Below, one piece after another: positions 58,098 to 64,000 of a stretch of 64,000 nt of DNA; the first letter of the stretch is position 1; each line of letters begins with the position of its first letter. Under the pieces are notes generated by a model. That model saw nothing but the letters and a program-made list of their open reading frames with translations. It was not told where the DNA came from and did not search any database. Both the position numbers and the translations under genes were made by a program. Origin of the DNA: Streptomyces sp. MBT53 (lineage in GTDB: Bacteria > Actinomycetota > Actinomycetes > Streptomycetales > Streptomycetaceae); contig NZ_JAEQAZ010000015.1 in the NCBI RefSeq assembly GCF_016654115.1, positions 122,501 to 186,500 on the forward strand. Direction: 5' to 3'.

Positions 58098-59450
58098 TCA
58101 GCGCACGCCCACCGCCGCGAGTGCGGTGCGCTGGCGGGCGGTCGGCCGCGCCGGGAAGTAGAGGTAACAGACGCCTCCGGTACCGGAGGAGACGTTGCCG
58201 GAGGCGTTGTACCGCTTGGTGCGCAGCCAGATGTTCTCGAACTCGCGGCGCTGGTAGACGCGGCGGACGGCCGGATCGCTGGGCGAGTTGGGGTCGTTGG
58301 CGATCACGTCACCGGCGGCGGTGAAGCCGATCACGGTCATCAGATGGCCGGAGGTGCCGTACCCGGCGCCGGTCAGCTCGCCGCTGAGGAACGACTGTGA
58401 CGTTATGGCCGGGATGCCCGCCGCGATCAGCGTCTCCAGGTCGGTGAGCGAGCCGAGCCGGGTGACCACGCCCTGGAGATCCTGGTACGTGGCCGCGTAG
58501 GCGGCGTTGAACGGCCAGTTGCCGCAGCCCTTGTACTGGTAGTCGTAGGTGAAGCGGGCCGCGTTGTCGACCTGCGGGTCGGCGTAGGACGGGTCGACCC
58601 AGGCCAACTGCTCCGGCGTGAGCCGGCCGCCCCAGTACTCGATGATCATCTGCGAGGAGGTGGGGCTGCACCAGGCCTCGCCGCCGTTGTCGTACTCGGG
58701 GTACTGGCCGATGTGGATCTCCTGCGAGTACCGCGGGACGATCAGCTCCTGAGCCAGTCCGGGCACGGAGGCCGGGACGGTGAAGCGGTCGGGGACGTCC
58801 GAGCCCATCGCGCCCAGCCGCCACACGACGGGGGTGAGCTTGGTGCCGGGCGTGCGGTAGAGGGTCAGGCGCAGCCGGTACGAGGCCAGGCGCAGGCCCG
58901 TGGTCGCGTCGTCGATCGCGAAGGTGTCCGTCCAGACCGCGGACTTGCCGTCCTTCTGATCGTCGACGGAGGTCCGCTTGATGTCCTGGTCACCGGCGGC
59001 CCAGCGGCCCATCACGTACCAGGGGGTGTCCGTGCCGTCGGAGTACGTGCCGCGCAGTTCGACCTGGATCCAGGTGCCGGCGGGGGTGTACGCGTTCCAG
59101 GAGGCGATGGCCTCCGTCGCGGGGACGGCGAGCTTGTGGACGGGGGACGTCCAGGTCCCGTACTCCCAGGCGGCCGTCCTGCCGGTGTGCGGGTCCGTGT
59201 AGTCGACGCTGCCGAGGGCGGCGCCGACGGCGAGGCCGGGGCGGGAGCCCGGGACGGCCCGGGTGCCCCGGGCGGTACCGCGGCACCAGTCGTCGTAGGT
59301 GGTCCACGCGTGGTAGTCGACCAGGGTCGGGGCCTGGTCCGCGTCGGCTGCGCCGGTGTCGGCGGCAGCGGGGCCGGCCCCGCTCACCACGGCGGCGGCG
59401 ACCGCGGCGGCCAGGACGGCTCGGCGGGACGGCTGTTCGGCTCTGCTCAT
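58098..59450 (-). CDS. Exported C39-like cysteine peptidase
   Basis: This 450-residue protein has a twin-arginine signal peptide (SRRAVLAAA at residues 8-16, hydrophobic core to about 25, likely cleavage after AAA at 30). The first half is a beta-rich domain with many Trp and Thr; the second half is a papain-like C39_2 domain. The nucleophile Cys is in GGEAWCSPTSSQM, the His in SGHLMTVIGF, and NDPNS supplies the third residue. Extracellular proteins of this type trim peptides or act in the cell wall; the target is unknown. The ATG at 59450 (MSRAEQ) gives a proper signal peptide. Divergent from the kinase-like gene. Confidence 0.88.
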   Translation of the reverse strand: MSRAEQPSRRAVLAAAVAAAVVSGAGPAAADTGAADADQAPTLVDYHAWTTYDDWCRGTARGTRAVPGSRPGLAVGAALGSVDYTDPHTGRTAAWEYGTWTSPVHKLAVPATEAIASWNAYTPAGTWIQVELRGTYSDGTDTPWYVMGRWAAGDQDIKRTSVDDQKDGKSAVWTDTFAIDDATTGLRLASYRLRLTLYRTPGTKLTPVVWRLGAMGSDVPDRFTVPASVPGLAQELIVPRYSQEIHIGQYPEYDNGGEAWCSPTSSQMIIEYWGGRLTPEQLAWVDPSYADPQVDNAARFTYDYQYKGCGNWPFNAAYAATYQDLQGVVTRLGSLTDLETLIAAGIPAITSQSFLSGELTGAGYGTSGHLMTVIGFTAAGDVIANDPNSPSDPAVRRVYQRREFENIWLRTKRYNASGNVSSGTGGVCYLYFPARPTARQRTALAAVGVR

Positions 59451-59562
59451 GGGTGGAAGACCCCCGGGTGCTCCGAGTCGGGACAGATCCAATGGACGGA
59501 CGTGCGCCCACTATGGGCACACACGGCTCCCCGCTGCCAGCACTTCGAACCTCGCCACACTC

Positions 59563-59593
59563 ACCAATATTGGTATCGACCACTGGTATGACC
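59563..59593. promoter_or_regulatory. Possible operator: palindrome plus direct repeat in divergent gap
   Basis: ACCAATATTGGT at 59563-59574 is a perfect 12-nt palindrome, and TGGTATCGACC (59571-59581) is repeated as TGGTATGACC (59584-59593) with 13-nt spacing. This is the only AT-rich stretch in the 177-nt gap between the exported protease and the kinase-like gene. No regulator is adjacent. Confidence 0.45.
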
Positions 59594-59627
59594 TGGGGCG
59601 GGAGCGACCGCTCCCTAGACTGTCCCG

Positions 59628-60287
59628 GTGACCTGCGGCATCACCCACGACTTCCCGGGACCCCTCATGCACGACCTCGCCCACCTGCTCCGCCGGCTGC
59701 CCCCGTCCTGCGGTCCGGTCCGGCTCGTCGGTGTCGACGGGCACGCGGGGTCCGGGAAGTCCACGTTCGCCGGGCGGCTGGCCGCCGCCCTGGGCGGGGC
59801 ACCCGTGCTGCACCTGGACGACCTCGCCACCCACGACGAACTGTTCGGCTGGACCGACCGGCTGCTGAACCAGGTGATCACCCCGCTCGGCCGCGCCGAG
59901 AACGCCCACTACGCCCCCTACGACTGGCACACCCGACGCTTCGGACCGCCGCGCGCGCTGCCGTCCGCGCCCGTGGTCCTGATCGAGGGCGTCGGCGCCG
60001 GACGCCGGGCGGTACGGCCGTTCCTCGCGGGGCTGCTGTGGATGGAACTGCCCCGGGAGGAGTCCTGGGCACGGGGACGACTGCGGGACGGAAGTGAACA
60101 ACGGGACTTCTGGGACGGGTGGGTCGAGGCGGAACGCGAACACTTCACCGAGGACCCTTCGCGGCCCTACGCGGACTTCCTGGTACGGCAGTTGCCGAAG
60201 GGGTACGAGGTGCTGGCGGGGCCCTACGGGACGATTGGACCGGACCACGAAATCACCCACGGTGACGGACCGCCCGCAGTGTGCTGA
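59628..60287 (+). CDS. Uridine kinase-like P-loop protein
   Basis: This 219-residue cytosolic protein has a Walker A motif in GVDGHAGSGKSTFAGRL (about residues 35-51) and a downstream LHLDDLATHDE segment, as in uridine and panthothenate kinase-like proteins; VVLIEGVGAGRR follows. Actinomycetes carry many such small kinases of unknown substrate. The GTG at 59628 lacks a ribosome-binding site, and TAGACT ends 6 nt upstream (59616-59621), so the message is probably leaderless. The sRNA candidate follows 50 nt after its stop. Confidence 0.8.
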   Translation: MTCGITHDFPGPLMHDLAHLLRRLPPSCGPVRLVGVDGHAGSGKSTFAGRLAAALGGAPVLHLDDLATHDELFGWTDRLLNQVITPLGRAENAHYAPYDWHTRRFGPPRALPSAPVVLIEGVGAGRRAVRPFLAGLLWMELPREESWARGRLRDGSEQRDFWDGWVEAEREHFTEDPSRPYADFLVRQLPKGYEVLAGPYGTIGPDHEITHGDGPPAVC

Positions 60288-60336
60288 ACTTGTGAAGACC
60301 GTCATGCTCGAACTTGCCTGAGTGCCTCAACTCGGC

Positions 60337-60366
60337 TTGACCCAGGGGCCGTACAGGTCTTACGTT
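60337..60366 (+). promoter_or_regulatory. Strong housekeeping promoter of the small RNA
   Basis: TTGACC (60337-60342) and TACGTT (60361-60366) are separated by exactly 18 nt, one of the best HrdB-type matches in the window. The predicted start is at about 60372-60374, and no open frame with a ribosome-binding site follows before the hairpin at 60402. Confidence 0.7.
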
Positions 60367-60372
60367 CTGAAT

Positions 60373-60443
60373 GTGCGGCCGTTCGGAGCCGCCCAGAGTC
60401 GCGAAGCCCCCGGTTGTTCCCCCGTGATCGGGGGCTTCGTTCT
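60373..60443 (+). ncRNA. Candidate small RNA with two hairpins and terminator
   Basis: This predicted transcript is about 70 nt. Hairpin 1 is GCGGC (60375-60379) with GCCGC (60388-60392). Hairpin 2 is a perfect 11-bp stem (60402-60412 with 60429-60439) enclosing a 16-nt loop with a run of five C, followed by TTCT at 60440-60443. Its own promoter lies upstream. The C-rich loop recalls the actinobacterial 6C RNA, but only one loop carries the C-run and it is five long, so I do not claim that family. Alternatively hairpin 2 is simply a terminator for the kinase-like gene. Confidence 0.55.
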
Positions 60444-60720
60444 GCTCTCAGCGCCGTTTCCGGCCGCTACGACCCGTGATTCGCTCACCCTGGGTCACCA
60501 TTCTGAGTGCGCCCCATCTGCTCCCACCTCGCCAAACGGCCTGTGCGGCACCCTTCGAAGCGCGACTGCCCCGCAGGTACGATGCCCAGGGTGCGACCAA
60601 CGGACGGCTGCTTCGCGCACCACGGCAACTCCCGTCCGCGGCACAGCGGTTCGACCCAGACTGCCGACGGGCGCCGGCCCGGCGGCGAATCAACGGGGGC
60701 ACGGTTTGTGGGGGGACGTG
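60444..60720 (+). other. Leader region of the EccA-like gene
   Basis: In these 277 nt I see no gene, no strong hairpin and no clear promoter boxes. The region between the small RNA and the ATG at 60721 must hold the ATPase gene's promoter unless read-through from the small RNA promoter occurs. Confidence 0.4.
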
Positions 60721-62580
60721 ATGGACTTCGGCACGCAGGGCCCCGAGGCCCCGGCCGACCTCGCGTGGCTGCGAGGCGTGGACGCCTACACGATGGGCGC
60801 TTATCCGCAGGCGGAGGAGGAGTTCCGCACCGCGGTACGGATGGATCCCGGGATGGCCGACGGCTGGCTCGGACTGCACGCGCTGCGCGTCGACACGACC
60901 ACCGCGCTGCTGCGGATGTACCGGCACCGGGAACGCTTCGGGGAACAGCGCACCAGACACCGCCGTACGCTCAACTCCTGGTACTGGCTGGGCTGGTGGG
61001 TCCAGCCCGTGCTGGAGAGCCCGCGCGATCTGCTGCTCGCGCACGCCTCGCACTGGCTGGACGGCCGCCATGTGCCCGAACTGGACCGCGCGTTGGCCGG
61101 ACTGCCGCCCGTCGACACCGACCACCAGGTCCGCTTCCTGCACGCCTGCCGCGCCTATCTGGTCAAGGACTGGGAGCAGCTGGTCCGGCACACCGATCCG
61201 CTGCTGAACGACCAACTCCTGGGCATCGAGGCCGGGTTGTTCGGCGGGATGGCCCGGGTACGGCTCGAGATGTACGGCCAGGCCGAGCCGCTGCTGTCCT
61301 CGGCGCTGATGCGCTGTCGCAGCGAACAGCCGCAGCGCAAGGAGTTGCGGTACTGGCTGGCGCGGGCCCACGAGGGCACCGGCCGCAGTGCCGCCGCGCT
61401 CCCCCTGTACCGGGCGGTGCACCGCGTCGACCCCGCGTTCATGGACACCTCGGCGCGGCTCGCCGCGATCACCGACTCCGACGGGTACGACGGCTCCGAG
61501 GACGTGACCGACCTCGCGGCGATCACGCTCTCCGGCGGGCAGGACGCGCTGGAGGGGCCGGACGGGCTCGATCCGCTGTTCGGCGCGGAGGGGCGCGATC
61601 TGAAGCTGTCGGAGCCCGGTCTGCCGGGGACCGGTCCACTGTCCTCGGCGGCCGACTCGGTGCGCGAGAAGACCTCGGTGCCCGTTCCGCCGCTGCCCAC
61701 CGGGCCCACCGACCCCGTCTTATTGGAGGAGGCGCTCAACGAGCTTGAGCGCATGGTGGGGTTGGAGCCGGTCAAGCGACAGGTCAAGGCGCTGTCCGCC
61801 CAGTTGAACATGGCCCGGCTGCGGGCCGGGCAGGGGCTGCCGGTCCAGCCGCCGAAACGGCACTTCGTCTTCTCCGGTCCCTCGGGCACCGGCAAGACCA
61901 CCGTGGCCCGCATACTCGGCCGCGTCTTCTACGCCCTGGGGCTACTCGGCGGCGACCATCTCGTCGAGGCGCAGCGGGCCGATCTCGTCGGCGAGTACCT
62001 CGGTCAAACAGCCGTGAAGGCCAACGAGTTGATCGACTCCGCGATCGGTGGCGTCCTCTTCGTCGACGAGGCCTACTCACTCTCCAACTCCGGGTACGGC
62101 AAGGGCGACGCGTACGGCGACGAGGCCTTGCAGGTGCTGTTGAAGCGGGCCGAGGACAACCGGGACCACCTCGTGGTGATACTGGCCGGCTACCCGGAGG
62201 GCATGGACCGGCTGCTGGCCGCGAACCCCGGGCTGTCGTCCCGCTTCACGACTCGCGTCGACTTCCCCTCGTACCGGCCTCTTGAACTCACCTCCATCGG
62301 TGAGGTGTTGGCCGCGGAGAACGGGGACGTGTGGGACGAGGAGGCGTTGGACGAGCTGCGGTCCATCGCCGGGCATGTGGTGGATCAGGGGTGGATCGAC
62401 GAGCTGGGGAACGGGCGGTTCCTGCGGACGCTGTACGAGAAGAGCTGCGCGTATCGGGATCTGCGGTTGTCGGTGTACCCCGGGATGTTGACTCGGGACG
62501 ATCTGTCGACCTTGCGGTTGCCGGATCTGATGCAGGCGTATGGAGAGGTGTTGTCCGGGCGGGGGCCTGCCGGGGGTTGA
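60721..62580 (+). CDS. EccA-like AAA+ ATPase with N-terminal TPR domain
   Basis: The 619-residue protein has TPR-like helices in the first 270 residues, an acidic linker (about 270-330), and a CbxX/CfqX-type AAA+ module. Walker A is GPSGTGKT at 386-393, Walker B ends in Asp449-Glu450 in GGVLFVDEAYSL, and SRFTTRVDFPSY carries the arginine finger region. This is the architecture of EccA of type VII secretion, where it acts on secreted substrates. No esx or ecc genes are nearby, so here it may be an orphan chaperone ATPase. The ATG at 60721 follows GGGGGG; GTG at 60718 is an alternative. Confidence 0.85.
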   Translation: MDFGTQGPEAPADLAWLRGVDAYTMGAYPQAEEEFRTAVRMDPGMADGWLGLHALRVDTTTALLRMYRHRERFGEQRTRHRRTLNSWYWLGWWVQPVLESPRDLLLAHASHWLDGRHVPELDRALAGLPPVDTDHQVRFLHACRAYLVKDWEQLVRHTDPLLNDQLLGIEAGLFGGMARVRLEMYGQAEPLLSSALMRCRSEQPQRKELRYWLARAHEGTGRSAAALPLYRAVHRVDPAFMDTSARLAAITDSDGYDGSEDVTDLAAITLSGGQDALEGPDGLDPLFGAEGRDLKLSEPGLPGTGPLSSAADSVREKTSVPVPPLPTGPTDPVLLEEALNELERMVGLEPVKRQVKALSAQLNMARLRAGQGLPVQPPKRHFVFSGPSGTGKTTVARILGRVFYALGLLGGDHLVEAQRADLVGEYLGQTAVKANELIDSAIGGVLFVDEAYSLSNSGYGKGDAYGDEALQVLLKRAEDNRDHLVVILAGYPEGMDRLLAANPGLSSRFTTRVDFPSYRPLELTSIGEVLAAENGDVWDEEALDELRSIAGHVVDQGWIDELGNGRFLRTLYEKSCAYRDLRLSVYPGMLTRDDLSTLRLPDLMQAYGEVLSGRGPAGG

Positions 62581-62612
62581 GCGGTACGCACTGGGTGGGG
62601 TGGATCTGTTGA

Positions 62613-62698
62613 TTCGCGGCTGCGAGTGCGTTGTGGCTGGTCGCGCCCCGCGGCGGAGCCGCAAATAGACACAGCCCCGCGCCCCTGAAACGGGGCGC
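62613..62698. repeat. Dispersed Streptomyces intergenic repeat with terminator hairpin
   Basis: This segment matches a palindromic intergenic element common in streptomycetes: TGGCTGGTCGCGCCCCGCGG, a 5-bp hairpin GCGGC-GGA-GCCGC (62650-62662), a spacer with AATAGACACAGCC, and a 7-bp hairpin GCGCCCC/GGGGCGC (62679-62685 with 62692-62698). It lies between convergent genes and probably serves as a bidirectional terminator. Recognition as a genus-wide repeat is from memory of similar sequences. Confidence 0.7.
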
Positions 62699-62711
62699 AG
62701 GGGGACCTGCG

Positions 62712-63782
62712 TCAGCTCGGTACCGTCTCTTTCACTTCCGCCGTTCGTGGCTGTGCGGGTACCTCTCGATGGGCCGGGTCGTTGACCTCACCCACCAACA
62801 GCTCCAGTACGTCCTCCATCGCCACCAGGCCCAGCACCTTGCCGGAGGCGTCCGCCACCTGGGCCAGGTGCGTGGCCGCGCGGCGCATGACCGTCAGGGC
62901 GTCGTCCAGGGGGAGTTCGGAGCGGAGGGTCGTCATGGGGCGCCAGATCTGTTGCGGGACCGCCCGTTCGGATTCCTCCAGATCCAGGACGTCCTTGACG
63001 TGCAGGTAGCCCATGAAGGCGCCTGTTTCCGCCGCGATCGGGAAGCGGGAGTAGCCGGTGCGGGCGGTGAGGGCGACGATCTCGCCCGGGGTGACCGAGG
63101 GGCTGACCGTGACCAGGTTCTCGCGGCGCAGCAGGACGTCGGTGACCGGGCGGGAGCCCAACTCCAGTGCGTCCTCCAGGCGTTCCTGTTCCTCGGGGTC
63201 GAGGAGGCCTGCCTGGCCGGAGTCCTCCACCAGGCGGTTGAGCTGTTCGCTGGTGAAGACGGCCTCGACCTCGTCCTTGGGCTCCACGTGGAAGAGCCGC
63301 AGGATGGCCTGGGCGACGGCGCCGAGGGCGATGGTGATCGGCTTGCAGACGCGGGCGAAGGCGACCAGGCCGGGGCTGAGCCACATCGCGGCCTTCTCCG
63401 GCGCGGCCATCGCGAGGTTCTTCGGGACCATCTCGCCGATGACGAGGTGGAAGAAGACGACCGCGGCGAGCGCGAGGACGTAGCCGAGGGGGTGGATCAT
63501 GCCGTCGGGCAGGTGCATCCACTCGAAGACCGGCTCCAGGACGTGGGCGACCGTCGGCTCGGCGACCGCGCCGAGCGTCAACGAGCAGACGGTGATGCCG
63601 AATTGGGCCGCGGCCATCATCTGCGGCAGGCGCTCCAGACCGTAGAGGACCTGGCGGGCGCGGGCCGTGCCGAGGGGTTCGATCTGGCTGCGGCGGACGG
63701 AGACGAGGGCGAACTCGGCGCCGACGAAGAAGCCGTTGGCGAGCACCAGCAGGACGGCGAAGAGGAGTTGGAGGACGGTCAT
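62712..63782 (-). CDS. CNNM/CorC family membrane protein with CBS domains (second of pair)
   Basis: This 356-residue protein has three to four membrane helices in a DUF21/CNNM transmembrane domain (about 1-195), with FFVGAEFALVSVRRSQIEPL, AAAQFGITVCSLTLGAVAEP and IGEMVPKNLAMAAPEKA as hallmarks. Two cytosolic CBS motifs follow (about 205-335). The C-terminal CorC_HlyC transport-associated domain is absent, and the tail is short. CNNM proteins handle Mg2+ or Na+ efflux. The ATG at 63782 overlaps the upstream homologue's stop by 4 nt, so the two are coupled and may form a heteromer. Confidence 0.92.
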   Translation of the reverse strand: MTVLQLLFAVLLVLANGFFVGAEFALVSVRRSQIEPLGTARARQVLYGLERLPQMMAAAQFGITVCSLTLGAVAEPTVAHVLEPVFEWMHLPDGMIHPLGYVLALAAVVFFHLVIGEMVPKNLAMAAPEKAAMWLSPGLVAFARVCKPITIALGAVAQAILRLFHVEPKDEVEAVFTSEQLNRLVEDSGQAGLLDPEEQERLEDALELGSRPVTDVLLRRENLVTVSPSVTPGEIVALTARTGYSRFPIAAETGAFMGYLHVKDVLDLEESERAVPQQIWRPMTTLRSELPLDDALTVMRRAATHLAQVADASGKVLGLVAMEDVLELLVGEVNDPAHREVPAQPRTAEVKETVPS

Positions 63783-64000
63783 CGGGCCGCCTCCATGGCG
63801 TTCACGGCGGGAGCCGTGCGGACCAGGCGGACCCGTTCGGCGCGGTAGTGGCCGACCTGGCGCACCGAGAGCCGCCAGCCGGGGAGTTCGGCCTTGTCGC
63901 CGGGGGCCGGGATGCGGCCGAGGAGATCGGCGACGAGTCCGGCGACGGTCTCGTACGGTCCTTCGGGCACGTCGAGGCCTATGCGTTGGAGGATGTCGAC
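63779..64000 (-). CDS. CNNM/CorC family protein, C-terminal fragment cut by window edge
   Basis: This is the C-terminal end of a gene that begins beyond 64000. The visible 73 residues (VDILQRIGLDVPEGPYETVA onward, then LVADLLGRIPAPGDKAELPG) form the CorC_HlyC transport-associated domain that ends HlyC/CorC proteins. It overlaps the start of the downstream homologue by 4 nt. The membrane and CBS domains are expected outside the window. Confidence 0.88.
   Translation of the reverse strand, partial: VDILQRIGLDVPEGPYETVAGLVADLLGRIPAPGDKAELPGWRLSVRQVGHYRAERVRLVRTAPAVNAMEAAR

Noticed and set aside
59584..59593. A second DasR-like site near the kinase-like gene
   Set aside because: ACTGGTATGACC resembles half of a dre site but is one base short at the centre and lacks the right arm.
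60372..60443. Assignment of the small RNA to the 6C family
   Set aside because: 6C RNAs have two hairpins each with at least six C; only one loop here carries a run, of five C.

Overview
The window is chromosomal DNA of a Streptomyces-type actinomycete. It is very GC-rich with strong third-position G/C bias. It carries marker genes in a familiar order: crr-ptsI, smeA-sffA, rbpA, fxsA, the polyprenol-phosphate mannose synthase gene and an SCO1431-type micro-membrane protein. In S. coelicolor I recall crr-ptsI as SCO1390-1391, sffA-smeA as SCO1415-1416 and rbpA as SCO1421, so both ends look like conserved core chromosome. Whether the middle (about 15-36 kb) is rearranged relative to that species cannot be judged from sequence alone. 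I see no phage, insertion sequence, tRNA or CRISPR array.

Layout. 1-424: 5' leader and promoter zone of an rRNA operon that lies off the left edge on the minus strand, then a near-perfect DasR operator in front of crr-ptsI (sugar phosphotransferase system). 2.7-15 kb: a hypothetical protein, an MFS exporter divergent from a MocR-type regulator with a palindromic operator between them, acetoacetyl-CoA synthetase divergent from a GH31 glycosidase, a NUDIX hydrolase, a DUF35/thiolase pair behind a 17-nt palindrome, and an EAL-CBS-GGDEF protein. 15.3-17.6 kb: glpF-glpK. 17.7-22.1 kb: a four-gene conservon (cvnD, C, B, A on the minus strand) without the usual P450 gene. 22.5-30.3 kb: a membrane protein, then a three-gene condensin-like operon in F-E-B order (kleisin-like, KITE-like, giant SMC-like ATPase) with no nuclease gene nearby. 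30.4-35.7 kb: a FadR-type GntR repressor divergent from a 5-oxoproline catabolic operon (transporter, YcsI-like protein, PxpA, PxpB, PxpC). Its operator sits exactly between the -35 and -10 boxes.

35.7-48 kb: an SGNH hydrolase with two GT4 glycosyltransferases, a HEAT-repeat protein, an ankyrin protein, the sporulation pair smeA-sffA, a MocR regulator divergent from a YczE-type membrane protein, a glycerophosphodiester phosphodiesterase, a UMF1-type transporter, and rbpA behind an exact SigR-type promoter. 48-64 kb: fxsA, the mannosyltransferase gene, an amidohydrolase with an Lrp regulator, small conserved proteins, a kinase-like and an AttH-like protein, an acyl-CoA dehydrogenase, a TetR regulator, a 48-residue membrane protein, a Tat-exported C39-like protease, a uridine-kinase-like protein, a probable small RNA with its own strong promoter and terminator, an EccA-like AAA ATPase, a dispersed intergenic repeat, and two CNNM/CorC membrane proteins. 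The last of these runs off the right edge.

The most interesting points are the nuclease-less condensin-like operon with an Asn after the Walker B Asp and a 15-nt tandem repeat inside the operon, the small RNA near 60.4 kb, SffA lacking its Walker A lysine, and a 12-nt palindrome (CACGCGCGCGTG) found ten times in about 36 kb, nine of them inside genes and in two different reading frames.
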